This document shows, one piece after another, positions 53,233-62,033 of a stretch of 64,000 nucleotides of DNA. Below the pieces are notes generated by a model, which was not told the DNA's origin, did no database searches, and worked only from the letters and a program-made list of their open reading frames with translations. The position numbers and the translations under genes are program-made. The DNA comes from JBILXY01 sp044378055 (GTDB lineage: Bacteria > Patescibacteriota > JACMRA01): NCBI GenBank assembly GCA_044378055.1, contig JBILXY010000006.1, positions 1 through 64,000 of the forward strand, read 5' to 3'. The first letter of the stretch is position 1; each line of letters begins with the position of its first letter.

Positions 53233-53748
53233 ATGCTAAAATTGCTTAAAAATTGGCTTAATTTACCTAATCTTCAGAAAGTGTTAATTTCTTTAGCCCT
53301 ATTCCTAGTTATTTTTACTCCAGCAGTTTCAACTTTTGCTCAGGGCGGTAACTGTGTTCAAGGCAAAATTACCATTGGCAGCTTGTTTTCACCTAACTCT
53401 TTCGTGCCAATTATTGAGCCACAGTGTTCAACAGATTCAAAAGGAAGGGCAATTCCACTAAGCTTTGATGTTATTCCCTATGTACTTCTTAGAAGCTATG
53501 GATTTTTATCTTCTTTAATTGTATATTTATTTGGATTTATTTTAATTTTTTCAGGTATTCAATACAGCTATGGAGCTTTAGATGGAACTTCCAGTGTGCA
53601 AGCTTTAAGAAATCTAAAAGATTCAGTGGTTGCTTTATTGCTTGTTTTTGCAAGTTTTGCCATTGTAAACACCTTGCTGATTATTTTGAAAGTTCCAGGA
53701 ACTGTTTCCAACACAAACTTAACATCATTCTTTGTACCAATTCCATAG
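53233..53748 (+). CDS. Signal-peptide membrane protein with one VirB2-like unit
   Basis: The 171-residue product has a hydrophobic signal-like N-terminus ending VSTFAQGG, a Cys-containing outer loop (two Cys), and two hydrophobic helices joined by IQYSYGALDGTSSVQALRNLKDS, the same plan as one repeat unit of the next gene. This is a relaxed VirB2/TrbC-like arrangement of short helices around a Gly-rich loop. It starts a two-gene unit with 53758-55245, nine bases apart. A canonical TTGACC-17-TATAAT promoter drives it. Confidence 0.68.
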   Translation: MLKLLKNWLNLPNLQKVLISLALFLVIFTPAVSTFAQGGNCVQGKITIGSLFSPNSFVPIIEPQCSTDSKGRAIPLSFDVIPYVLLRSYGFLSSLIVYLFGFILIFSGIQYSYGALDGTSSVQALRNLKDSVVALLLVFASFAIVNTLLIILKVPGTVSNTNLTSFFVPIP

Positions 53749-53757
53749 ACTATTATT

Positions 53758-55245
53758 ATGACTTTTTTGAAAAACTTACTTGTAAAAATTCCAGCCTTCT
53801 TTATTTTAGCTCTATTAGTTTTAGGATGGTCTAGTTTAGCTTTTAGTTCTATTACAGCCAATGCGCAAACAAATAGAACTACAGGCCCTATTTATAGCGA
53901 GGAATGTGGACGAATTGTTGCAACCCAATCACCTGACACACAACAATACAAAGATTGTGTATCTAAATCTAAAGCTGGAGAATTCAACAGTAATACAACA
54001 CAAACTGGTGGAAATATTTCTTCTTTCCAAATTCTTCCTTTTAATAACATTTTTGATTTACTAAATGCAGTGGTAGAATTTTTACGAAATTTGGCCATAC
54101 CTTTGGCAATTCTGGTAATAACTTGGGGTGGTTATAAATACTTCATTGGTGGTTTAGATGGAAAGGGGGATGGATTAAAAGCTATTCAAGCTGGAATTAT
54201 TGGTTTAGCCATTGTATTAAGTGCCCAGCTAATTACAACAATAACTACTGGTACTTTCACCAATAGTGGTTTTAATGCCAATGCAATTATTGAAACCTTA
54301 CTAAGGCCTGCTACAGACACACTGGCACTTTTAGCTAGCGGAGTTGCGTTATTGGTAATAACTTGGGGAGGTTATAAATACTTCCTTGGTGGTATTGATG
54401 GAAAAAGTGAGGGAAAGAAAAACATTCAAAGCGGTGTTACAGGTTTAATTATTGTACTTGTTGCCAGATTTATTGTGCAGGCAGTTGAAAGTGTATTTAA
54501 AGGGGCAAATTCAGAAACTAATTTCGGAGAAAGAGCACAAAATTTTATCGAACCAATTTTAAACCAGGGTATTGGATTTTTGACTGCTCTAGCTAGTGTT
54601 TCAGCAGTTTTGGTAATTGTATGGGGAGGTTATAAATATTTCTTTTCAACTCTTCCAGGTGGTAAGGAAGATGGAAAGAAAAACATTGAGCTGGGTATTA
54701 CAGGTTTAGTAATAGTTATTATTGCACAACCAATTGTAACAATTATTAATTCAACTATTGGCGTTCAGAATAATCAATTAAGTTTAGATCCACAAAGTTT
54801 AATTTTTACGGCCCAAGTTATTATTACTAAATTCCTAATTCCAATTTCCTCAGTTGTTACTGTTGGTTTGTTTATCTGGGCTGGATATTTATGGATTTCT
54901 TCTCAAGGCGACCCAGGAACTGTTAAAAAAGCCAAGGATTCATTCTTTAATGCTATAATTGGTTTAATCGTTGTATTGCTTGCGGTTACAATAACCCAAC
55001 TGATTGTGTTCTTCGTTAAAACTGATTCAGTTACACCTTCTTCCAACACTAACAGCTCTACTTCTGCACCTAGAAGCACTACTACTACAACAAACAACTC
55101 TACTACCTCAACTACTCCTGTTGCAAGGCCAAATTTATCTACTGAAAATAATAGTACACCAAGTGGTGGTACAAATCAAGCTGGAAATGGAGTGCTTGTT
55201 CCAAATACAACCCCAGGAAACGGTACGATAATCACTAATCCATAA
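53758..55245 (+). CDS. Four-fold VirB2/TrbC-like pilin-domain protein
   Basis: The 495-residue protein has a signal peptide (VLGWSSLAFSSITANA), an outer segment with two Cys, then four homologous membrane units. Each is a helix ending in WGGYKYF (near residues 123, 203 and 290) or AGYLWIS (near 375), a short polar loop with Gly-Lys, and a second helix of the form GLxIVLxAxxI. The plan matches VirB2/TrbC pilin subunits, but fused in four copies on one chain. The C-terminus is a 70-residue Thr/Ser/Asn/Pro tail. Repeats 1 and 2 are similar even at DNA level. It may form a fixed ring or channel part of a T4SS-like or pilus structure. Confidence 0.75.
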   Translation: MTFLKNLLVKIPAFFILALLVLGWSSLAFSSITANAQTNRTTGPIYSEECGRIVATQSPDTQQYKDCVSKSKAGEFNSNTTQTGGNISSFQILPFNNIFDLLNAVVEFLRNLAIPLAILVITWGGYKYFIGGLDGKGDGLKAIQAGIIGLAIVLSAQLITTITTGTFTNSGFNANAIIETLLRPATDTLALLASGVALLVITWGGYKYFLGGIDGKSEGKKNIQSGVTGLIIVLVARFIVQAVESVFKGANSETNFGERAQNFIEPILNQGIGFLTALASVSAVLVIVWGGYKYFFSTLPGGKEDGKKNIELGITGLVIVIIAQPIVTIINSTIGVQNNQLSLDPQSLIFTAQVIITKFLIPISSVVTVGLFIWAGYLWISSQGDPGTVKKAKDSFFNAIIGLIVVLLAVTITQLIVFFVKTDSVTPSSNTNSSTSAPRSTTTTTNNSTTSTTPVARPNLSTENNSTPSGGTNQAGNGVLVPNTTPGNGTIITNP

Positions 55246-55274
55246 ACTTCACCACCATATGGAAAAGATGCAAA

Positions 55275-56744
55275 TTAAAGCTTTACCTCTAAAATTTCTT
55301 TGAATTTACCAGGGTTTCCCTTACCCTTTGATTCCTTCATGCACTGCCCAATAAGGAAACCAATTACTTGAATTTTACCAGATTTATATTCTTCAACAAT
55401 TTTAGGGTTAGATTGAATTACTACATCAACAAAAACTTCCAAGGTTTTATCATCGGTAAGTTGGAATAAACTGTTTTCGCTGGCAGCATCGTTAACTGAA
55501 ATAGCTGGATTTTCAATAATAATTTCAATTAACTTTTGAACACCTTGATTATTAATTTTCTTATCGGAAAACAATTTGGCAATTTCAACTAGGCTTTGGC
55601 TGGAAACTAAATCGTAACTATTTTTTTCCAATTTTTCGGCAAAAGCAATTAATATGGAAATTAAGTTAGCTGTGTTTCTAGCAATTTCTAAACTTTCTGT
55701 TGGATAATCTGTTTGAATAATTTCCCAAGCTGAATCAAAATAAGCAGCTAATTCTGGCTGACCTACCAAGGTGTTTACAATTTGAATATGCAAACCAAGT
55801 TCAAGATATCTTGTTCTTTGGGCCATTGGAAGCTCTGGAAGTTCGCTAAAAGTAGGAATATCTGAAGTTTTAATTTCTAGAATTTGTAAATCTGGTTCAG
55901 GGAAATATCTATAATCATCGGCAGCTTCTTTGCTTCTTTGGCTTTCAGATTTGTTTAAATCGTCTCTCCAGCCTCTGGTTTCTTGTGAAGGTGTTTCGCC
56001 ATTTTCAAGCATTTCAGTCTGTCTTTTAATTTCAAATTCGATTGCCCTTCCAAGTGATCTGACCGAGTTAATATTTTTAACTTCAACTTTATAGGAAGGT
56101 AATTTACCTAATTTGTATTCTTCCTCGGTTCGCATGCTTAAGTTACAATCAAAACGCATTTGGCCTTTGTCCATGTTTGCTTCAGAAATTCCTAAACGGC
56201 GGACAAGAAGCTGCAATTCAGTAACATAGCCCATAGCCACTTTGGCTTCTTCAATAACGGGTTCGGTTACAATTTCGACTAAAGGACATCCGGCACGATT
56301 GTAATCTACTAGGGTTTTATTGTTCACATGCATTAACTTTCCTGCGTCTGCTTCTAAATGGGCTCTGGTTAATTCTACCGAATGCTTAGTAAATTCGCCA
56401 GTTCCTTTATCTTCAGCAAAAAATTCAACCACTCCGCCTTCCACAATTGGGTTATCGTACTGAGAAATTTGGTAACCTGCTGGTAAATCTGGGTAAAAAT
56501 AATTTTTTCTATCCCATCTAGTTTTTTTAGGAATATTGGCGTGAATAGCAACACCAAATAAAATGGCTTTTTTAACAGCTTCAGCGTTAAGTACTGGCAA
56601 AGCCCCAGGCTGACCGGTGCAAAATGGACAAATATTTTTATTAGGTGTGTCTGGTGCAAATTCGTTTAAGCAGGAACAAAAAAGCTTTGTAACAGTGTTC
56701 AATTGAACATGGGTTTCAATACCAATAATAGGGTAAAGTTTCAT
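55275..56744 (-). CDS. gatB: Aspartyl/glutamyl-tRNA(Asn/Gln) amidotransferase subunit B
   Basis: GatB is the kinase part of the amidotransferase that makes Gln-tRNA(Gln) and/or Asn-tRNA(Asn). GIETHVQLNTVTKLFCSC, CPFCTGQPGALPVLN (zinc Cys) and DLPAGYQISQYDNPI are classic; EVKNINSVRSLGRAI and DDYRYFPEPDL follow. The GatB/YqeY tail (last 150 residues) is present. The length of 489 residues is full. gatA and gatC are elsewhere. TTGACC-17-TTCCAT ends eight bases before the ATG. Confidence 0.94.
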   Translation of the reverse strand: MKLYPIIGIETHVQLNTVTKLFCSCLNEFAPDTPNKNICPFCTGQPGALPVLNAEAVKKAILFGVAIHANIPKKTRWDRKNYFYPDLPAGYQISQYDNPIVEGGVVEFFAEDKGTGEFTKHSVELTRAHLEADAGKLMHVNNKTLVDYNRAGCPLVEIVTEPVIEEAKVAMGYVTELQLLVRRLGISEANMDKGQMRFDCNLSMRTEEEYKLGKLPSYKVEVKNINSVRSLGRAIEFEIKRQTEMLENGETPSQETRGWRDDLNKSESQRSKEAADDYRYFPEPDLQILEIKTSDIPTFSELPELPMAQRTRYLELGLHIQIVNTLVGQPELAAYFDSAWEIIQTDYPTESLEIARNTANLISILIAFAEKLEKNSYDLVSSQSLVEIAKLFSDKKINNQGVQKLIEIIIENPAISVNDAASENSLFQLTDDKTLEVFVDVVIQSNPKIVEEYKSGKIQVIGFLIGQCMKESKGKGNPGKFKEILEVKL

Positions 56745-56816
56745 ACTTTTGTATGGAAAGCGTAATTAAAAAAATGGTCAAACCATTATTACCAGTTTCA
56801 TCTTAGAAGATGTTAA

Positions 56817-56853
56817 TTGACATAACAGATTATATATCATACTATATATCATA
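56817..56853 (+). promoter_or_regulatory. Promoter with direct-repeat operator before the second TA pair
   Basis: TTGACA at 56817-56822, 17 bases and TACTAT at 56840-56845. TATATATCATA occurs twice (56831-56841 and 56843-56853), 12 bases apart, covering the -10 region, which suits autoregulation by the antitoxin. Confidence 0.6.
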
Positions 56854-56873
56854 TACATTATCGTATTTATTAT

Positions 56874-57104
56874 ATGTCTAAAATTGTTACCATGACTGAA
56901 TTTCTTAGAAACCCAAAAGAGGTGCGAAGGTTGGTTGAAAAGGGCGTAAAAGTGTTTGTGAAATACCAAAATAAGATTGTAATGGAGATTAATTTACCCG
57001 ATTTAGCCGCAAAAAAAATAAGTATGCCGACAGCTAAAATAGGTATTCAAAAAGAACTTTCTAGAGCGGATATACACAGCAAAAATTCTTGGTTAGATAA
57101 ATAG
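56874..57104 (+). CDS. Antitoxin, Phd/VapB-like
   Basis: The 76-residue protein has MSKIVTMTEFLRNPKEVRRLVEKGVKVFVKY near the N-terminus, a Phd/YefM-like core, and a short basic tail. It precedes a PIN-domain toxin by five bases and should be its antitoxin and autoregulator. Confidence 0.75.
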   Translation: MSKIVTMTEFLRNPKEVRRLVEKGVKVFVKYQNKIVMEINLPDLAAKKISMPTAKIGIQKELSRADIHSKNSWLDK

Positions 57105-57109
57105 AATTT

Positions 57110-57532
57110 ATGAAAAAGAAAATAATGGTTGATACAAATATACTAATTTACGCCTTCGATGAGAACTCTATTCATCACAAGGTTTGTTATAGCTTGGTAA
57201 ATTCAAACGAAAATTTATATACTACCCACAACAATCTATTGGAATTCTACCTAGTGCTAACTTCCAAAGCTTTCCTTAAAAACTATAATATTGACCTGGT
57301 TAAACAAGCTTTATTGTTTATCAAACAAAAAATGATTATTGTTTACTCAACTGAAATAACTGAAATAATTTTAACCGATTTAGTTAATCAGTTTACTCCG
57401 AAAAGCGGCCAGATTTTTGATTTTTTGATTTTAGCTCAAACTATTGAAAACAATCTGGATGGAATTTATACTTACAACATTAGCGATTTTCCAAGCAATT
57501 TACAAATCTCTATTTCTGAACCAAATCTGTAA
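57110..57532 (+). CDS. PIN-domain toxin
   Basis: The 140-residue product has MVDTNILIYAFDENS (first Asp), NNLLEFYLVLT (Glu) and GQIFDFLILAQTIE (Asp), with NISDFP near the end as the fourth acidic position: a VapC-type RNase. Its last 23 bases overlap the convergent glycosyltransferase gene. It belongs to a PIN group different from that of 36067-36474. Confidence 0.85.
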   Translation: MKKKIMVDTNILIYAFDENSIHHKVCYSLVNSNENLYTTHNNLLEFYLVLTSKAFLKNYNIDLVKQALLFIKQKMIIVYSTEITEIILTDLVNQFTPKSGQIFDFLILAQTIENNLDGIYTYNISDFPSNLQISISEPNL

Positions 57533-58721
57533 TTTTACTTTCAAAAATTTCCTGACTAAATTGTTTAGCAGTTTCTTTTATTTTAGCAGATGAGAAGGTT
57601 GGTTTAGACAACAGGTCTTGATACTCTAGAATTGCAGATTTTAGAGATTCTACAGTTTGATCTTTGAAAAATACTCCGTTTATTCCATTTTGAAGATACT
57701 CCAAAGCCCCGCCGGCTTGGTAAGCGATTACTGGAATACCGGAAGCAAAAACTTCAATTGGTGTAATTCCGGCATCTTCTTTACCTGGGAAAAGAAAACC
57801 TTTGCAATTTTTTAATAAATTTAGATATTGGTCGTCTGTAGTTCGGCCTAAAAATTCAATTAGACCAGCAGAGTTAGGATTTTTAGACTCGTAACTTGCC
57901 ACTAAATTTTTTAAATCTGCCATTTCTTTTGGCAAAGCCGATGTTCCTCCAATTTTAAGTGGAATTCCTAGTTCTAAACAGGCTTGAATGGCTAAATCTA
58001 GGCGTTTGTGGAAGCTTATTCTGCCATGACAAAGATAGTAGTTATTGTTGGAGATTGGCTGAGTTGGATGAATATTTATAAACTTTTGAATATCTGTTGG
58101 AGGGTAAATTAAAATTGGTTCGACGCTATAAACTTGTTTAATTAAGGAGCAGATAAACTTTGAGTTTCCGACCCAAATTGCCCCTTTTTTGCTTAGATAA
58201 TTTGATGCATTTAAATCCATCCATTTCAACCAAAAGGTAAATAAAGGAATTAGTGCTTGGAGAAATCCACTTAACGACTTATGATCAGTTTCAGTTACAA
58301 GGCCATGCAAAAACCTGGTAGGAGAGTGGCAGTAGTGAATAATTTTAGGAGTGGCATTGCTTGGAGAATTTTCAATTGAGATGTTTTTTCCGCAATAGGT
58401 TGAAGAGATCAGAACCACATCGGCCGCTTTCACAGTAAGAAAAGACATTAAAATTGGATAGACCCAGAAAAGATGTTTTTGAAATTTCTGCATCCATTTA
58501 ATTTTAAAAAGTAGTTGAATTGGGGTAGTAACAACCCTACCCTCTTCCCAAGCCTGAGTGATAATTTCGGAGGATTTAAACTTTTCAGGAATAAAATAAG
58601 CCGTATAAAGCAAAGCTTCAGGATACATTCCAAGCCAAACCTCCACAACTTTCTCAGCCCCACCATATTGCCCAAAATAATCATGAACAATAGCAATTTT
58701 CTGGTTGTTTTTATTAGGCAT
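57510..58721 (-). CDS. Glycosyltransferase family 4-like
   Basis: From ATG 58721 (MPNKNNQKIAIVHDYF) the protein has 403 residues. HDYFGQYGGAEKVVE is the donor-side Gly-rich loop, LCHGRISFHKRLDLAIQA opens the second Rossmann domain, and FLFPGKEDAGITPIEVFASGIPVIAYQAGGALE is the E-x7-E-like nucleotide-sugar site. It probably builds surface polysaccharide. TTGACA at 58763-58758 with a weak -10 precedes this start; the upstream in-frame TTG and ATG lie in the promoter. Confidence 0.85.
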   Translation of the reverse strand: MPNKNNQKIAIVHDYFGQYGGAEKVVEVWLGMYPEALLYTAYFIPEKFKSSEIITQAWEEGRVVTTPIQLLFKIKWMQKFQKHLFWVYPILMSFLTVKAADVVLISSTYCGKNISIENSPSNATPKIIHYCHSPTRFLHGLVTETDHKSLSGFLQALIPLFTFWLKWMDLNASNYLSKKGAIWVGNSKFICSLIKQVYSVEPILIYPPTDIQKFINIHPTQPISNNNYYLCHGRISFHKRLDLAIQACLELGIPLKIGGTSALPKEMADLKNLVASYESKNPNSAGLIEFLGRTTDDQYLNLLKNCKGFLFPGKEDAGITPIEVFASGIPVIAYQAGGALEYLQNGINGVFFKDQTVESLKSAILEYQDLLSKPTFSSAKIKETAKQFSQEIFESKITDLVQK

Positions 58722-58799
58722 CGGCTTTATGTCAGGTTTCATTTGAAAAAAGGATAGTGTCAAACTATTTTATCTAGTTTATTACATTATATAATTTAG

Positions 58800-58820
58800 A
58801 TCCTGAAATAAATTCAGGAT
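58800..58820. repeat. Short palindrome
   Basis: ATCCTGAA (58800-58807) and TTCAGGAT (58813-58820) pair around ATAAA, followed by GACAG. The phrase resembles palindromes common in other bacterial genomes, but only one copy is in the window. The rest of the 58764-58925 gap holds only the promoters. Confidence 0.5.
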
Positions 58821-58925
58821 GACAGCACTATCAAATTATTATATACAACCCAATTTTTAAAAAATAAAAGTTTCTGTTTGACAATTTTTTGCTATTCCTT
58901 CACCAATTAATAACCAATCAATCAC

Positions 58926-59420
58926 ATGTCCCGAAGAACCAGAGTACTTAAAAGACCAACCATCAGCCCAGACAGCACATTTCACAGCATTTTAGTTAGC
59001 AGACTAATTAATAGAATTATGTGGAATGGTAAAAAAACTGTAGCAACTAAAATTGTTATTGATGCTTTAAATGAAGCCAGCACAGAATTACAGGTTGCTC
59101 CTTTAGAATTGCTTGAAACAGCAGTTGGAAATGTACGCCCTACTATTGAAGTTAAAAGTGTTCGTGTAGGCGGTGCTAACTACCAAGTTCCTATGGAACC
59201 ATATGAAGCCAGAGGATTAAGACTAGCTTTAACTTGGATTACCGATATTGCCAGAAAGATGAAAGGCAGACCAATGGCCCAAAAGCTTAAACAAGTTCTA
59301 AAAGAATCTTATAACAGCGAAGGTGCTGCAGTTGCTAAAAGAAACTCTGTTCACCAAACAGCTGCTGGAAACAAAGCTTTTGCTCACTTAGCTTCAAGAC
59401 TAGGAAGAAAAAAGAATTAA
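58926..59420 (+). CDS. rpsG: 30S ribosomal protein S7
   Basis: The 164-residue product matches S7: RRTRVLKRP, then LVSRLINRIMWNGKKTVATKIVIDAL, ELLETAVGNVRPTIEVKSVRVGGANYQVP and a basic C-terminus. S7 nucleates assembly of the small-subunit head. It stands alone, without rpsL or fusA, which is unusual. A terminator follows. Confidence 0.94.
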   Translation: MSRRTRVLKRPTISPDSTFHSILVSRLINRIMWNGKKTVATKIVIDALNEASTELQVAPLELLETAVGNVRPTIEVKSVRVGGANYQVPMEPYEARGLRLALTWITDIARKMKGRPMAQKLKQVLKESYNSEGAAVAKRNSVHQTAAGNKAFAHLASRLGRKKN

Positions 59421-59442
59421 TCTTAAATAGGTTAACATATTT

Positions 59443-59462
59443 CTGGGGCAACCCAGTTTTTT
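59443..59462 (+). terminator. rpsG terminator
   Basis: CTGGG and CCCAG pair around the tetraloop GCAA, followed by TTTTTT. Confidence 0.85.
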
Positions 59463-59503
59463 ATTGGTTAAATACTGGATTTTTAGCTTGGTTGGAGGCA
59501 ATA

Positions 59504-59989
59504 CTACCCAACCTTACTTCCCCACATCCACAAATAGGCTGCGGAAGTTACCGTGTTTGAGACATTTAAACTTTCTTTTTTTCCTTTCATAGGTAAATGC
59601 AACTGACCAGAAAGATGCTGGCTTACTTCTTCGGTTAAACCAGTAATTTCATTCCCAAACCAAAGGCAAGTATTATCCCAAGAAACTGGAGTATTCTTAG
59701 CTTTTTGTTCATCAAGGAAACTTAAAATATCTTGGCTTGACTGATTAATTTCAATTCCCCAATGTTGGAAATTTGGAAGATATTGTAAAACATCTTGATA
59801 ATGAGGAAAACTTCGCCATTTAACATTCTTTTCTGCCCCAATTGCAGTTTTAATTACAGCTTTTAAAGTAGAACCTTCTGGAATAGGAGTATAGCCTACC
59901 AAAATTAAATCGGCGCCAATTGCATCGCAGCTTCGCATTATCGAGCCAACATTCCAGGCAGATCTGATATTCCAAAGTACAATGGTCAT
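59504..59989 (-). CDS. SPOUT-family tRNA/rRNA methyltransferase (TrmH type)
   Basis: The 161 residues fit the TrmH/SpoU fold: LWNIRSAWNVGSIMRSCDAIG near the start, WFGNEITGLTEEV (Gly-x-Glu motif) and LHLPMKGKKESLNVSNTVTSAAYLW, the deep-knot AdoMet site. The target nucleotide is unknown. It begins directly after the hrcA stop, one base apart, and is probably the last gene of the def-hrcA-trmH operon. Confidence 0.85.
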   Translation of the reverse strand: MTIVLWNIRSAWNVGSIMRSCDAIGADLILVGYTPIPEGSTLKAVIKTAIGAEKNVKWRSFPHYQDVLQYLPNFQHWGIEINQSSQDILSFLDEQKAKNTPVSWDNTCLWFGNEITGLTEEVSQHLSGQLHLPMKGKKESLNVSNTVTSAAYLWMWGSKVG

Positions 59990-60763
59990 TTATTTGGTTG
60001 TGTTTGAATTTGGCTTCCCTAGCATATCGTTTAAAGCTTTTAAAAGTTCCAGATTTTTCTCTTTAGCCAGAAATTGAATTGGTGTAACAAGGCCTACCAC
60101 AGATTTTTCCCCATCTTCCATATATACTTCTGTTGCCACCATGGCATAACCTTGTCCCAGTGGTAAAATTGGGTTATCTCCTGCAAAAACAGTTTGGATA
60201 TTAGAATTAACCGACTTGGTTTTACTGTCACCTTCCAAGAAAAAACCTTTGTAACTATCCAGATTATCTAAAAAGTTTAAAACTTCAGAAATTTTTCCAT
60301 CCCCTGGGGCATTTAACAAATTGCCAATTCCAGTGATATTTTCCTGATCTTTATTCAAAACAAAACCTACTCCACCTGTGGTTACTGAAAGTAAACGGGA
60401 AATTTCTTTACTAAGTTTTGCTTCCTTTTTTTCCATTTCCATTATTTGCTGGCGCAGTTCTTTTTGCTGACGGCCTGTAACTTGCAAACCTAAAATTAAC
60501 TGACTTACAAACAATTTAAAAGCTTTTTCAGTTGGTTTACTGCTTGCATTTGTGTATGGCTGAAATAAATAACCAAGATCGCGAAGTTCAACCAGCTCAT
60601 TTCTTATTGTGGCTGATGAAAAACTAAAATTGTATTTTTCCTTTAATTCCTTAGAGCCAATACTTTCGTTATTATCGCAATGTTCTTTAATCACAGCGAA
60701 TAGTAAATTTTTTTGGCGACTTGTAAGATTAGTATCAGGATCGGAAAAAGTTTTTCTAGGCAT
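59990..60763 (-). CDS. hrcA: Heat-inducible transcription repressor HrcA, short
   Basis: The N-terminal winged helix (TSRQKNLLFAVIKEHCDNNE, then SSATIRNELVELRDLGYLFQPYTNASSKPTEKAF) is typical of HrcA, which represses groE/dnaK through CIRCE operators. With 257 residues the protein is about 80 shorter than the norm; the GAF-like inducer domain is reduced. No CIRCE palindrome is visible in this window, so its targets lie elsewhere. It starts 33 bases after def. Confidence 0.85.
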   Translation of the reverse strand: MPRKTFSDPDTNLTSRQKNLLFAVIKEHCDNNESIGSKELKEKYNFSFSSATIRNELVELRDLGYLFQPYTNASSKPTEKAFKLFVSQLILGLQVTGRQQKELRQQIMEMEKKEAKLSKEISRLLSVTTGGVGFVLNKDQENITGIGNLLNAPGDGKISEVLNFLDNLDSYKGFFLEGDSKTKSVNSNIQTVFAGDNPILPLGQGYAMVATEVYMEDGEKSVVGLVTPIQFLAKEKNLELLKALNDMLGKPNSNTTK

Positions 60764-60796
60764 TTAATGAATTATAAATTTGTAAATTTGTTTTGT

Positions 60797-61300
60797 TTAT
60801 TCGGCAATGACGGTATTTTCAGTAAATTCTGAAGGATCCATTTTTCTTCCTCCTTTTTTAATAAATAATTTACCTTGCAAATGGTCAACTTCATGTTGGG
60901 CAACCCTGGCAATTAAGTCTCTGGCTTTTAACAATTTCTTTTTTCCTTGTTCATCAAAATATTCAATGTTTACATTGGCAGGTCTCCAAATTTCATAAAA
61001 TTGTTCTGGAAAACTTAAGCAACCTTCAATCATTAAATTTTCTACGCTGCTTTCGAAAACTATTTTAGGATTAATCAATAAAATATCTTTGGCTTGTTTA
61101 CCTTTTTCAACTTCAGACAAGTGGATTATGCAAATTTGTTTAGACACACCAATTTGTGGTGCAGCAAGGCCTACTCCATCAGCTTTTACAACTTCCCACA
61201 TATCTTTAATATCTGATTTTGTTTCTTCATCAAGAGGAAAAACTACTAATTTGGAGGTTTTATCCAGTATAGGATTTGGGTATAAAACAATATTTTTCAC
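60797..61300 (-). CDS. def: Peptide deformylase
   Basis: It removes formyl groups from nascent proteins. GVGLAAPQIG, EGCLSFPE and QHEVDHLQGKLFI (metal ligands and catalytic Glu) are all present. The length of 167 residues is normal. The start is GTG at 61300, six bases after CATAAA in a TTGACA-17-CATAAA promoter, so the mRNA is probably leaderless with GTG. Confidence 0.93.
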   Translation of the reverse strand: MKNIVLYPNPILDKTSKLVVFPLDEETKSDIKDMWEVVKADGVGLAAPQIGVSKQICIIHLSEVEKGKQAKDILLINPKIVFESSVENLMIEGCLSFPEQFYEIWRPANVNIEYFDEQGKKKLLKARDLIARVAQHEVDHLQGKLFIKKGGRKMDPSEFTENTVIAE

Positions 61301-61306
61301 TCTTTG

Positions 61307-61368
61307 TTTATGCTTGAAGTTGGCAACCTTGTCAAATGCTTGACAAAATAAAATAGGGCTTTTATGTT
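61307..61368. promoter_or_regulatory. Divergent def and clpP promoters
   Basis: Minus: TTGACA (61335 to 61330), 17 bases, CATAAA (61312 to 61307) for def. Plus: TTGACA (61340-61345), 17 bases, TATGTT (61363-61368) for clpP, 39 bases before its ATG. The two -35 boxes are only four bases apart. Confidence 0.65.
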
Positions 61369-61406
61369 CCTTTTAAACAAACAAAAAATTTAACAATCTA
61401 ACTTAT

Positions 61407-62033
61407 ATGTATCTAAATAATTTAACTAAAAACGATAGTTCAAAACCAGCAACCTCATCGCTTGTGCCAATGGTAATAAAACGAAGCAGCGAAGGAGAAA
61501 GAAGCATGGATTTATTTTCAAGACTTTTGGATGAAAGAATTATTATGTTATGCGAGCCAGTGGACAGTGGTATGGCTAGTATAATTGTGTCTCAACTGCT
61601 CTATTTACAAAGCGAAGATTCAGAAAAAGATATAACAATGTACATTAACACCCCTGGGGGAAGTGTAACCTCAATGTGGTCAATTATCGATACAATGAAT
61701 CTTATAAAACCTGATGTTTCAACGGTTTGTATTGGAATGGCAGCCTCTGCAGGAAGTTTAATTCTTGCTAATGGAGCTAAGGGCAAAAGGCTAATTTTAC
61801 CACACGCCGAGGTTATGATTCACCAACCACTTGGTGGCGCCGAAGGCCAGGCCAGCGATATTTCTATTCGAGCAAATAATATCTTAAAAGCAAAAGACAT
61901 CGGTCAAAGGTTTATGGCTTTAAAAACTGGTCAACCGCTTGAAAAAATTGAAAAGGATATGGATCGAGATTTCTTCATGGATGCTGAAGAATCTGTAAAG
62001 TATGGAATTGTTGATAAAATTATTGGCGCCTAA
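61407..62033 (+). CDS. clpP: ATP-dependent Clp protease proteolytic subunit
   Basis: The 208 residues show DERIIMLCEPVDSGMASIIVSQLL, YINTPGGSVTSMWSIIDTMN, CIGMAASAGSLILANGAKGKR with the catalytic Ser, and LPHAEVMIHQP with the catalytic His. ClpP degrades proteins with a Clp ATPase partner encoded elsewhere. Its stop overlaps the start of the next gene (TAATG). Confidence 0.94.
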   Translation: MYLNNLTKNDSSKPATSSLVPMVIKRSSEGERSMDLFSRLLDERIIMLCEPVDSGMASIIVSQLLYLQSEDSEKDITMYINTPGGSVTSMWSIIDTMNLIKPDVSTVCIGMAASAGSLILANGAKGKRLILPHAEVMIHQPLGGAEGQASDISIRANNILKAKDIGQRFMALKTGQPLEKIEKDMDRDFFMDAEESVKYGIVDKIIGA

